Shown: piece after piece, positions 11,818 to 20,034 of the stretch
How the letters are laid out: each line of letters begins with the position of its first letter
How positions within the stretch are numbered: position 1 is the stretch's first letter
Source of the DNA: a virus
IMG/VR virus record: IMGVR_UViG_3300010318_000074
Coordinates: 1 to 21,234 of that record
Length of the DNA: 21,234 bases
Reading direction: 5' to 3' (one strand)
Notes under the pieces: generated by a model
The model's input: only the letters and a program-made list of their open reading frames with translations
What the model was told of the DNA's origin: nothing
Databases searched by the model: none
Translations under genes and position numbers: made by a program

Positions 11818-13799
11818 TATACTTTATTACTAACCAAGTAGAGCTGTTCGATAGTTATCCGGCCCATATCCAAAGGAGAACCCTAAATGAGATGATCACG
11901 GATATTAAAGATGTTGATATACTTGCAATAGATACTGAGACTGAAGGGTTTGACCCTTACACTAATAATCTTATTTATGTACAGATCGGAGACTCTATTA
12001 ATCAATATGTAATTGATATATCTACGGTTAGTATAAAGTCTTTAAAGAATTTATTAGAGTCTAAGACTCTTATAATGCATAATGCAAAGTTTGATTTGAG
12101 ATTCTTCTTTCATCAGGGCATTTATCCTACTAAAGTATTTGACACATTCCTAGCAGAGACTGTCCTTACTACTGGTATGATAAAGCCTCCAGGTTATAGA
12201 GGTCTTGATGGATGTCTACGAAGATACCAAAAAGTTCAATTACAAAAAGAAGTCCGAGGACTTATACACCGAGAAAGATACTCGACAAGAGTTCTAGAGT
12301 ATTCAGCAGCAGATGTAGAACACCTACATAACTTAATGGATAGTCAACTGTTAGCTCTTGATAACAATGATCTTTTAAAGTGTATAAGCCTTGAGAACAA
12401 GTTCGTTGTAGTTCTAGCTTATATTGAGTACTGTGGAATCTATCTTGACACTCTTAAGTGGAAACAAAAGATGGAAGAAGATCTTAACAAACTTTCTCTA
12501 CTTATCAGAGAGATGGAAGACTGGGTAAAGAATAATTTACCTGGATCTTCCTTTATCAACACTCAGTTAAGTCTATTTGATGACTCTCCTGGATGTCTAA
12601 TTAACTGGAACTCAAGCAGTCAAGTTATTAAATTGTTCCAAGAGATTGGGATAAATACTTATGATGCTAAAGAGGATAAGCATACTGTAGATATCAAGAT
12701 ACTGTATAATCAGATAGATAAATTTGAGTTTCTCAAGATCTATATAGAGTACAGTAAGGTATTTAAACTTGTAAGTTCTTTTGGTGAATCTATTCTAAAG
12801 GCTGTTAATCCAGTTACTCGTAGAATTCATACCAGCTTTAGACAGATTAAGGATACCGGTAGGTTATCATGTGGGGATAAGAAAAGGAATGCTCCTAATC
12901 TTCAGCAGATACCATCAGACGATAGACATAGATCTTGTTTCGTAGCAGAGCCTTCCAATAGTATTATTGTATGTGACTATGCTTCTCAAGAGTCTAGAAT
13001 CTTAGCTGATTTGTCTAAGGACCCTGACCTTGTGAAGTTTTATCTCGAAGGAGGTGCTGATCTTCACTCGTATGCTGCTAAGGTAGTTTACAAAGAGTTG
13101 ACTGAAGTACCTTTGGATGATATAAAGGTTCACCATAAGGACAAGCGTCAGATAATGAAGGGCTTTAACTTTGCACTAGCCTATGGTGGTACTGGTGAGA
13201 CAGTTAGTAGGAACCTAAACATTCCTATTGATATAGCTAAGCAGGCTGAGATAGATTACTTCAAAGCTTTTAGTGGTCTCAAGAGTTATTTTGAGATAGC
13301 TAAGAAAAAGCCTGTGAAAAATGGCTATGTTTTAATTGATAAAGTTAGTGGTAGAAAGTCTTTCATAGACTTTTATCCTGAATACCAACGGTTAGAAACT
13401 ATTATTAATAAGCATGGATTCTGGGAAGAATATCGTTTCCATAAGAACGGTGACACTCAAGAGTTTGCTAATTACTATAAGCCTACTGTAAGAGAGTACT
13501 TCAAGCTTAGAGGTATCATGGAACGCAAAGGTCTTAACTATGTTATCCAAGGTACTGCAGCTTCTCAGACTAAGTATGCTGGTATTAAACTATTCAAGTG
13601 GATCATGGAAAATAATTACTTCGGTGTAATTAAGATAGTTAATCTAGTCCATGATGAGATAGTAGTAGAATGCCCAAGTGAAATGGAAGACGAAGTAGCT
13701 AAACAAGTTCAGACAGCTATGGAGGAAGGTGCAAATGCGTTTATGGAAATCATTCCTATGTACGCAGAGCCAGAAGTATCTAATCATTGGAAAAAATAA
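11814..13799 (+). CDS. Family A DNA polymerase with 3'-5' exonuclease (661 aa)
   Basis: The probable replicative polymerase. The exonuclease domain (about 33-180) has DTE (Asp40, Glu42), NAKFD (Asp94) and YSAAD (Tyr163, Asp167), a complete DEDDy set. The polymerase domain has DTGRLSC and NAPNLQQIP (348-366), motif A VCDYASQESR (Asp388), motif B with Arg445, Lys449, Phe453 and Tyr457 in R-x3-K-x3-F-x3-YG, and motif C VHDEIVVE (Asp614). There is no 5'-3' exonuclease domain, as usual for phage replicative Pol A. Phe at the position that controls dideoxynucleotide use is the Escherichia coli Pol I state. It is coupled by overlap to the gene upstream and followed by the DnaA-like gene 4 nt downstream. 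Confidence 0.95.
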   Translation: MIYFITNQVELFDSYPAHIQRRTLNEMITDIKDVDILAIDTETEGFDPYTNNLIYVQIGDSINQYVIDISTVSIKSLKNLLESKTLIMHNAKFDLRFFFHQGIYPTKVFDTFLAETVLTTGMIKPPGYRGLDGCLRRYQKVQLQKEVRGLIHRERYSTRVLEYSAADVEHLHNLMDSQLLALDNNDLLKCISLENKFVVVLAYIEYCGIYLDTLKWKQKMEEDLNKLSLLIREMEDWVKNNLPGSSFINTQLSLFDDSPGCLINWNSSSQVIKLFQEIGINTYDAKEDKHTVDIKILYNQIDKFEFLKIYIEYSKVFKLVSSFGESILKAVNPVTRRIHTSFRQIKDTGRLSCGDKKRNAPNLQQIPSDDRHRSCFVAEPSNSIIVCDYASQESRILADLSKDPDLVKFYLEGGADLHSYAAKVVYKELTEVPLDDIKVHHKDKRQIMKGFNFALAYGGTGETVSRNLNIPIDIAKQAEIDYFKAFSGLKSYFEIAKKKPVKNGYVLIDKVSGRKSFIDFYPEYQRLETIINKHGFWEEYRFHKNGDTQEFANYYKPTVREYFKLRGIMERKGLNYVIQGTAASQTKYAGIKLFKWIMENNYFGVIKIVNLVHDEIVVECPSEMEDEVAKQVQTAMEEGANAFMEIIPMYAEPEVSNHWKK

Positions 13800-13803
13800 T
13801 CAT

Positions 13804-14172
13804 ATGAATCCTATAATATTTCCAGGCTTACCGAGAGGTAAACAGCTTATCTATGTTGCAACTCATCCTATGAGTAGAGGTAAGATAAGCACAAGAAGAT
13901 TGAAAGAAATAGTATGTGGTTACTTTTCTATGGATTTTGACTATGCTTTTTCTAAAACTCGGAAGAGAGAATGTGTAAGAACTCGTCAATGGTATGCTTT
14001 CTTTGCTAGAAAGTATCTAAAGATGACTTACGATCAGATAGGTATGACTCTAGGAGGATTAGACCATGCTACTATTTTACATGCAGAAAAAGTAATTAAA
14101 AATGAAATCGAAAGGTATAAAGAATCAGAAGATGACTACAAGAAAATTAACAGGATAATACTAAGAGAATGA
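13804..14172 (+). CDS. Stand-alone DnaA domain IV-like DNA-binding protein (122 aa)
   Basis: The start ATG at 13804 lies 4 nt after the polymerase stop. The segment RQWYAFFARKYLKMTYDQIG followed by GGLDHATILHAEKVI is the helix-turn-helix and signature (G-G-x-D-H-[AT]-T-[IV]-x-HA) of the DnaA C-terminal domain, which in bacteria binds 9-bp DnaA boxes. There is no AAA+ ATPase domain; only about 60 N-terminal residues precede the motif. Such DnaA-C proteins are reported from crAss-like phages. A role in origin recognition or in competing with host DnaA is inference. It overlaps the helicase gene by ATGA. Confidence 0.85.
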   Translation: MNPIIFPGLPRGKQLIYVATHPMSRGKISTRRLKEIVCGYFSMDFDYAFSKTRKRECVRTRQWYAFFARKYLKMTYDQIGMTLGGLDHATILHAEKVIKNEIERYKESEDDYKKINRIILRE

Positions 14173-15371
14173 CAAGAGATCAAAGACAGAAACAAAGTTT
14201 AAATGCGTGGGCTGTACAAGGTTATCAAGGCTGTCTCCAAGCTGTAACAGGTTTTGGTAAGACCAGGGTAACCATTATGGCTATTAAAGGGCTGACTAAA
14301 AAGAATCTAATAAAGACTACCATAGTAACTGTACCTACTATTACACTTAAAGAACAGTGGGAACAAGAGATTAATACATTCAAGCTTAAAGGAGTAGAAG
14401 TATTTGTAAACAACACAGCTGCTATGAGAGCCTCGGAATTATCCGCAGACTTATTAGTATGTGATGAAGTTCATACAATACCTACTGATACAAGAGGAAT
14501 TATATTAGACATACCTCATAAATACTTTCTAGGATTGAGTGCTACCATCAAAAGATCTGATGGAAAGCATGAAGAGATACTAGACAGGTATCCGGTATTC
14601 GATGTAGTTACTTTTGAAGAGTGCTTAGAGAATGGATGGATTAGTCCTTATACTGTGTACAATATCCCAGTAGATCTATCGGATGAAGATAGAAAGTTGT
14701 ATGACAAAGCTGATAGAAGCTTTAGGTATGCTGCCTCTCAGATAGGTGGTTACGGGCCTGATACGCTTAGATTAGCTCAGACCTGGATCAAGAGTCCAGA
14801 CAAGAAAGAACAGGGCTTAGCAGCCATGTATTACAATGCTCTGAGAAGGAGAAAAGATATCTGCATTAACAACCAAAATAAGGTAGAAATTGTAGAAAAA
14901 GTTGTATCTTTATTCTCCGACCGATACGGTATAATCTTCTCACAATCAGTAGATTTCGCTGATTCTATCAGGGAATCTATAGGAGAAACAGCAGTAACCT
15001 TTCATAGTAAATTAACTAAGAAAACTCAAAGAGAAATCCTAAATGACTTTACAGAAAAACAATCAGGAATTAAGACTATATCCACTGTTCAAGCATTGGA
15101 TGCAGGGTTTGATTTTCCGGAGTTATCGCTCGCTGTTGTTGCTGCCGGCTACAGTAGTCAGCTTACTAACATACAGCGTATCGGAAGGACTGTCCGTGCT
15201 CAAGAAGATAAGGAAGCGATAATCATTAATCTGTACAGTAGAGATACTCAAGAGGAACGTTGGTTACAGAATAGACAGAAAGGTACTACTCCAATCTATT
15301 TGAATAGTATTCACGATTTAATTTCTATTTATGAAGTATCCAGTAGAGTTCAGGCACCCGTCGGGGATTAG
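14169..15371 (+). CDS. SF2 DNA/RNA helicase (400 aa)
   Basis: Motifs in order: Walker A VTGFGKT (26-32), TIVTVPTITL (motif Ia), motif II DEVH (99-102), motif III LSAT (123-126), a C-terminal RecA domain with GIIFSQS (254-260), motif V ALDAGFDFPE and motif VI QRIGRTVR (336-343). The DEVH box and compact size fit the UvsW/RAD25-like group of SF2 helicases used by phages for branch migration, replication restart or origin RNA removal. The zone between the two RecA domains is short. Its end overlaps the next gene by 41 nt. Confidence 0.92.
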   Translation: MTRDQRQKQSLNAWAVQGYQGCLQAVTGFGKTRVTIMAIKGLTKKNLIKTTIVTVPTITLKEQWEQEINTFKLKGVEVFVNNTAAMRASELSADLLVCDEVHTIPTDTRGIILDIPHKYFLGLSATIKRSDGKHEEILDRYPVFDVVTFEECLENGWISPYTVYNIPVDLSDEDRKLYDKADRSFRYAASQIGGYGPDTLRLAQTWIKSPDKKEQGLAAMYYNALRRRKDICINNQNKVEIVEKVVSLFSDRYGIIFSQSVDFADSIRESIGETAVTFHSKLTKKTQREILNDFTEKQSGIKTISTVQALDAGFDFPELSLAVVAAGYSSQLTNIQRIGRTVRAQEDKEAIIINLYSRDTQEERWLQNRQKGTTPIYLNSIHDLISIYEVSSRVQAPVGD

Positions 15372-15888
15372 CCCTGATGAACAAGTTTTCCTCTCTCTTC
15401 TTAAGGACAAAAAGATTGAAATAGCTCAGTCTGCTTTAGACAATGCTGAATTGAAGGTTGATCTAGATTTTTTAAAAGAAAAAGGTTTTATCCTAAACAA
15501 TCCTCCGTTTGTTAAAGATATAATACTTAGCAAGAAGAATCCAGATAATGTTAATGATGTTGAGGAATGGATAGAAGACTATAGACTTTTGTTTAAAGGC
15601 AAGAAGATGGGAGCTATGGGCTCTAAGTCAGCTTGTATTTTTAAGATGAAGAAGTTCTTGGTCGAGTATCCTGAATATGCTAATGTACAGTTGATCATGG
15701 ATGCAGCTAGAAGATATATCAATAGCGAGAAAAAGAATGGCTATGTGTATCTACAACGTGCTGATTATATTATTAGTAAAAAAGACCATGATTCAGTAAA
15801 CTCAAGGCTTGCTATCTTTTGTGAAGAAGTAAATTCTTTAGAAGATGCAGTCCAAAAGTTTAATGAAGCTGGTCGTCAAACAATCTAA
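15331..15888 (+). CDS. Replication-block protein of unknown function (185 aa)
   Basis: The ATG at 15331 lies inside the helicase gene in another frame. The 41-nt overlap is large for this window, but no better start is seen. The product is mixed helical, with DEQVFLSLLKDKKIEIAQSA and a C-terminal half resembling the helix-rich YVYLQRADYIISK segment seen in some phage replication accessory proteins. A helicase loader or adaptor is possible from the position just before the DnaB-like gene; no diagnostic motif supports it. Confidence 0.7.
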   Translation: MKYPVEFRHPSGISPDEQVFLSLLKDKKIEIAQSALDNAELKVDLDFLKEKGFILNNPPFVKDIILSKKNPDNVNDVEEWIEDYRLLFKGKKMGAMGSKSACIFKMKKFLVEYPEYANVQLIMDAARRYINSEKKNGYVYLQRADYIISKKDHDSVNSRLAIFCEEVNSLEDAVQKFNEAGRQTI

Positions 15889-15900
15889 AACAAAACAACT

Positions 15901-16047
15901 ATGGGATGGATGAAAGAAGTCTGGCGATTAATGCGAGACGAAGAACTCAGCTATGATGAAGCTATAGATATTGTAGCTAACGAAAGAAGAGAAAGAGAAA
16001 TACAACAACAAGAGTATGAGCGAAGAGCTAACTACGCTGAAGAGTAG
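15901..16047 (+). CDS. Small helical protein of unknown function (48 aa)
   Basis: ATG at 15901, TAG at 16045-16047. The product is a charged helix-forming peptide (MGWMKEVWRLMRDEELSYDE, later ANERREREIQQQEYERRANY). It overlaps the helicase start by 32 nt in another frame. Position and start context support it moderately. It could be a helicase cofactor, but nothing shows this directly. Confidence 0.5.
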   Translation: MGWMKEVWRLMRDEELSYDEAIDIVANERREREIQQQEYERRANYAEE

Positions 16048-17095
16048 ATTCTGGGCTGAAGTAGCAAGAGGACATCAGGGATTAAATGAAGGTTTACCTA
16101 TGGGTTTTAACCGACTAACTAAAGTAATTTGTAATGTTCAACGAGGACGTTATGATCTTTGGGGAGGAGGTACCGGTACTGGTAAATCTTCAGCTGTCCT
16201 TGATGCCTATGTTATTAATCCTATTGAGTATCTCCTTGCAAATCCTGAGTGTACCAGCACTATTAAAATCAAGTATTACAACTTAGAGATGGCTACTATG
16301 CCGCTGATGGCTAAGCTTATGGCTAGGCGAGTTTATGAGCAATCAGGCGGTAGAATACTGCTAAGTGTAAACAAGATTTTTGGTAGAGGTAAGTACAGGA
16401 TGACTAAGGAAGAGGATGCTTACTTAGGAGAAGCTCAAGATTACTTTGACATGTTAACTCAGTATGTAGAATTTGTTGATGGGTCTGTAAGTCCTTTGTT
16501 TGTTTACAAAGATTTGCTGGCTTTGGCAAATGAAAGAGGTACAATAACCAAGTATGAGAATGGTCACTGGGACTACGAACCTCATAATCCTAATGAGATT
16601 GTAGTTGTGGTCATTGATCATGTTGGTTTGATTACTCCTAACAAAGACCACATGGGTAGTAAGAAGAAAGCTATTGATGACTTATCAGAAATGCTGATTA
16701 AGTTTAGAAATAGATGCGGATTCTCCCCTGTTGTTGTAAGCCAATTCAATCGTTCTATAGAGGCTATGGATAGAAAGTCTAACTCTCATCCGGATCCTCA
16801 ACTATCTGACTTCAAAGATACCGGTAACCCAGCTCAGGATGCTGATACTGTTATTGCTTTGTTTAATCCAATTCGTCATAGGTTATCTGACCACAATGGC
16901 TATGATATGAATACTTATGGTAGCTTCTATAGAGGTTTATCTGTTCTCAAGAATCGAGACGGTATAGACAATGTAGATATTGCCTTAGGTTTTATAGGTG
17001 CCATAGGTAAGATAAGAGAGTTGCCTACCATTGATGAATTAAAAGATGATCCTGCAAAGGTTCAAAAAGTACTAAACTATTTTAATGTAAGTTAA
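16016..17095 (+). CDS. DnaB-like replicative helicase, RecA-fold domain only (359 aa)
   Basis: Walker A GGTGTGKS (51-58), YYNLEM (87-92) with the catalytic Glu91 candidate, Walker B VVVVID (196-201), VVSQFNRS (239-247) as motif H3 with Gln243, SDFKDTGNPAQDADTVIAL (264-282) as motif H4, and VLKNRDG (310-316) ahead of the expected arginine finger region. This is the C-terminal motor domain of DnaB-family 5'-3' replicative helicases. The N-terminal helical domain that binds primase in bacterial DnaB is absent, so primase must be recruited another way. The next gene begins directly at the following base. Confidence 0.9.
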   Translation: MSEELTTLKSRFWAEVARGHQGLNEGLPMGFNRLTKVICNVQRGRYDLWGGGTGTGKSSAVLDAYVINPIEYLLANPECTSTIKIKYYNLEMATMPLMAKLMARRVYEQSGGRILLSVNKIFGRGKYRMTKEEDAYLGEAQDYFDMLTQYVEFVDGSVSPLFVYKDLLALANERGTITKYENGHWDYEPHNPNEIVVVVIDHVGLITPNKDHMGSKKKAIDDLSEMLIKFRNRCGFSPVVVSQFNRSIEAMDRKSNSHPDPQLSDFKDTGNPAQDADTVIALFNPIRHRLSDHNGYDMNTYGSFYRGLSVLKNRDGIDNVDIALGFIGAIGKIRELPTIDELKDDPAKVQKVLNYFNVS

Positions 17096-17797
17096 ATGGC
17101 TACACTAGTGTACATTGTGGGTAGATCTGGTTCTGGGAAATCTACCTCTATCTGTCCTATTGACCAAGTTGGGATCAAAGGACTTAACCCAGAGACAACT
17201 ATTGTTGTAAACACTGACCAGAAGCCTTTGCCGGCTCCTAACTTCTCTAAGCTATATAATGCTGAGAAGGGTAACTATTACAAGACCAATGATACTATTG
17301 AGATCATTGAGAATATTCTTAAGCCTGCCCATAAAGATGGGAAGACTAAGGCTATTGTGATAGATACTTGGTCTAGACTTCAGACTGATGCTATCATGTC
17401 TGCTAAGTTTAGAAAGAGATCCGGCTTTGATAAGTGGTCAGAATTTTCAGGTGCTCAATATGACCTCATCAACATCATTAATGATAAGATGAGAGAAGAT
17501 ATTGTAGTATACCTAATTGCTCACCCAGAAACTATCTATGATGAGGATGGATTTCCTCAAGAGAGAATAGCTACCCAGGGTCAGCAGTTAAAGAAGTTTG
17601 TTCCAGAATCATTCAGCTCAATAGTATTATATGCTGAGCCTTCTAAGGTTGCGGGACAAGGATTAGTATATGGGTTTAGAACAGTAAACTCAGGTGCAGA
17701 TACTTGTAAGACTCCTATTGGACTATTTGAACAGGAATTTATTACCAATGACTTAGGTCAGGTAGACGATTCAATTCGTAATTATTATCAAATCTAA
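17096..17797 (+). CDS. RecA-fold P-loop ATPase, recombination-type (233 aa)
   Basis: The ATG follows the helicase stop with no gap. Walker A GRSGSGKS (9-16), Walker B KAIVIDT (85-91), and a later strand VVYLIAHPE that fits the motif-III position of RecA-fold ATPases. The size and compact RecA core resemble phage Sak4/AAA_24-type proteins, which assist single-strand annealing and recombination with SSB. Its place between the helicase and SSB-like genes fits. The distinction between Sak4 and other AAA_24 members cannot be made by eye. Confidence 0.8.
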   Translation: MATLVYIVGRSGSGKSTSICPIDQVGIKGLNPETTIVVNTDQKPLPAPNFSKLYNAEKGNYYKTNDTIEIIENILKPAHKDGKTKAIVIDTWSRLQTDAIMSAKFRKRSGFDKWSEFSGAQYDLINIINDKMREDIVVYLIAHPETIYDEDGFPQERIATQGQQLKKFVPESFSSIVLYAEPSKVAGQGLVYGFRTVNSGADTCKTPIGLFEQEFITNDLGQVDDSIRNYYQI

Positions 17798-17809
17798 ATA
17801 AATACACAG

Positions 17810-18349
17810 ATGGAATTTACATTTGGAATCCCTTCTCAAAGAGGGAAAGCAGCTGCAAGTGCTGCTAATTTGTACCCATATGGTGCAGCAATTATTGTTG
17901 TTAAAAACAACGGACCTAGAACTTCTAAAGAGATTGTTCTTAACCAGGATATGTGCGACAACCTGGGCTTAGAAGATGGCGGTCAAATAGCCTTTGATTT
18001 TACTAAGGAGTCACCTGTTGTAGTAAATGCTACAGGAATGGAGTTACCAAAAGGTCAAGGCTACATTGTAAAAGCTAAGAAGGATTATCAAGGTCTTACT
18101 TTCAAAGACAGTAAACTTTGGGGATACTTTGTTAAGACTTACAATCTTGACGAAACTGCTGACAATAGCTTTGAAGCAGGAGCAGCAGTAAGCCATGATC
18201 CAGTAGCTTTTATGTTTGATCTTGCTACAATCTCTCAAGCAGATGAGGAAGTCATTACAATGACAACTACTGTTGAGTATGAGAATGAGCCAATGCCTAT
18301 AAATGTTGGCTACATCTCAGACGATACTGAAACAAGTACTTTTAATTAA
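17810..18349 (+). CDS. Replication-block protein of unknown function (179 aa)
   Basis: The ATG at 17810 lies 12 nt after the previous stop. The product is soluble and probably beta-rich, with AAIIVVKNNGPRTSKEIVLN, an Asp/Gly-rich loop (LGLEDGGQIAFDF) and an acidic tail ending DDTETSTFN. The acidic disordered tail is reminiscent of SSB-interacting or SSB-like proteins, and the following gene has the same feature. No family is recognised. Confidence 0.75.
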   Translation: MEFTFGIPSQRGKAAASAANLYPYGAAIIVVKNNGPRTSKEIVLNQDMCDNLGLEDGGQIAFDFTKESPVVVNATGMELPKGQGYIVKAKKDYQGLTFKDSKLWGYFVKTYNLDETADNSFEAGAAVSHDPVAFMFDLATISQADEEVITMTTTVEYENEPMPINVGYISDDTETSTFN

Positions 18350-18372
18350 TAACCTTTTATAAAATTTAAGCA

Positions 18373-18954
18373 ATGAAGACATTCGATTTGAATGATAGCA
18401 CCTATGATGGTGGTGGAAACGTTAACATTTTTAACGGTGGAGAAGCAGGTAGAGCTGATAACTGCACAGTAACTTTGGAAAGAACTAAACAGGAGGATAA
18501 AGAGAATCCTAACTCTCCTGATTACAAGCTTATCTTCAAAGATCAATCTGGAGCAGAAGCTAACTTAGGTTTTTGGTATCCAAAAGAAAATGACACTGAT
18601 GAGAATATCATTAGATTTTTGAAGAAACTTAAGCACATTGCTCATGTTTTCTGCGGGGCCGATGCTCAGCTCCCTAAAGGTAATCCAAAAGCTATCCTCG
18701 ATGGAGTAATGAAAATGTGTAAAGACACAGGAATGCAACTCCCTGTTAGAGTATTTGTAAACTACGGTACTAATGGATATGAAAAGAAATACTTAACTGT
18801 TAGAAGTTTCGTACCTTTTATTGAGTCCATGGCTGTACCTGTAGAAGAGACAAGACTAAAGGCTACTAGCATTGAGAACATGACTAGACCAGAGGCCGAA
18901 GAAACTTCAGGATCAGTAGCAAGTACTACTTCTGGAGACGATGACTGGGACTAA
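18373..18954 (+). CDS. SSB-like single-stranded DNA-binding protein (193 aa)
   Basis: A beta-rich core (residues about 1-155), with VTLERTKQEDK, YKLIFKDQSGAEANLGF and VRVFVNYGTNGYEKKYLTV, is followed by a low-complexity Ser/Thr/Gly linker and an acidic C-terminal tip (GDDDWD). That layout, and its position at the end of the polymerase-helicase-recombinase block, match phage SSB proteins, whose acidic tip binds partner proteins. There is no unambiguous OB-fold motif, so the call is moderate. A strong terminator follows. Confidence 0.6.
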   Translation: MKTFDLNDSTYDGGGNVNIFNGGEAGRADNCTVTLERTKQEDKENPNSPDYKLIFKDQSGAEANLGFWYPKENDTDENIIRFLKKLKHIAHVFCGADAQLPKGNPKAILDGVMKMCKDTGMQLPVRVFVNYGTNGYEKKYLTVRSFVPFIESMAVPVEETRLKATSIENMTRPEAEETSGSVASTTSGDDDWD

Positions 18955-18984
18955 GTCTTAAGTTATTGGTTATTGTTAGCAAAG

Positions 18985-19013
18985 ATAGGGGGTGTAAAAG
19001 CCCCCTATTATTT
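18985..19013 (+). terminator. Strong rho-independent terminator after SSB-like gene
   Basis: ATAGGGGG (18985-18992) pairs perfectly with CCCCCTAT (19001-19008) across an 8-nt loop, followed by TATTTCTATTTTT. It ends the polymerase-to-SSB unit 15 nt before the primase start. Confidence 0.85.
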
Positions 19014-19027
19014 CTATTTTTATAGCT

Positions 19028-20032
19028 ATGGTTTATGATTTAAACGATTCAGATTTTGATCCTAGCGTATTTAAAGACGACATTCTAAAAGTTGCATCTG
19101 AATATGATATTCTTAGATACTATTTCCCTGACCTAACTTTTTACAAAGCTAATCACTCACCGTTCAGAGGTGATTCAGTACCGTCCTTTGGTATTACTAA
19201 TCAACATGGCTTTCTCTATTGGAGAGATTTTGCTACTGGTGAGTATGGTAATATATGGACTCTGGTTGCTAAGAAGTTTAACACAGATTTTTCAGGAGCC
19301 TTGGCTATAATAGCTAAGGACTTTGGTATCAGAGATGGAGCTGACTTTAAAAAGATAGCTGCATCTATTAAGAAGATTTCTGTTCCGGAAAAGAAGACTG
19401 TCGAGCTAGGCATAAGATCGAGGCCATGGAAAACAAGAGATAAAGAATTTTGGAGCCAGTTTGGTATAACTAAAGAAGTTTTAGAAGAATACTTGGTTTC
19501 TCCAATAGACTATATGTTTTTCAATGGTCACCCTGTTAAAGCAGATAAGCTAGCATATGCTTATCGAGAACTAAAAGATGAAGTACTTACGTTTAAAATC
19601 TATCAACCCTATTCAGAAGACAGAAAATGGATTAGTAATAACAACCTCTCAGTATGGGAAGGTTGGTCTCAGCTACCTGAGACTGGTGAAATACTTATTA
19701 TCACCTCATCCAGAAAAGATTTGATGACTATTAAAGCACTGACAGGTATTCCTTCAGTGAGTCTTCAAGCCGAAAGTATGACTCCTAAGAGACATGTTGT
19801 CGAAGAATTAAAGGATAGATTTAGTCATGTGTATGTACTTTATGACAATGATTATTCTAACCCTAATAATCCCGGTAGAACTTTAGGTAATAAGTTGGCT
19901 ACTACATTTGATTTAGATCAAATAGAAATAGCTGAAGTGTATGAGTCTAAAGATCCTAGTGATTTGTGTAAGAACAAAGGACCTAAGATATGTAGAGAAG
20001 TTCTACTGGATTTATTAATTCCTCCTTTTTAA
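19028..20032 (+). CDS. DnaG-like primase with altered zinc and Toprim motifs (334 aa)
   Basis: The N-terminal region (about 40-100) has NHSPFRGDSVPSF and FLYWRDFATGEYGNIWTLV, which align with the CHC2 zinc domain of DnaG (CPFHxExTPSF, then FxCFxCGxxGDxxxxV), but all zinc cysteines are replaced. The Toprim region (221-310) has EILIITSSRKDLMTIKAL where the family usually has an E-G-x-x-D motif, then LYDNDYS (DxD at 273-275) and KDPSDL (309-313). Two of three Toprim acidic positions are therefore visible, and the first catalytic Glu is not at its usual place. It probably makes RNA primers for the DnaB-like helicase; activity is less certain than for a canonical primase. Confidence 0.8.
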   Translation: MVYDLNDSDFDPSVFKDDILKVASEYDILRYYFPDLTFYKANHSPFRGDSVPSFGITNQHGFLYWRDFATGEYGNIWTLVAKKFNTDFSGALAIIAKDFGIRDGADFKKIAASIKKISVPEKKTVELGIRSRPWKTRDKEFWSQFGITKEVLEEYLVSPIDYMFFNGHPVKADKLAYAYRELKDEVLTFKIYQPYSEDRKWISNNNLSVWEGWSQLPETGEILIITSSRKDLMTIKALTGIPSVSLQAESMTPKRHVVEELKDRFSHVYVLYDNDYSNPNNPGRTLGNKLATTFDLDQIEIAEVYESKDPSDLCKNKGPKICREVLLDLLIPPF

Positions 20033-20034
20033 TT

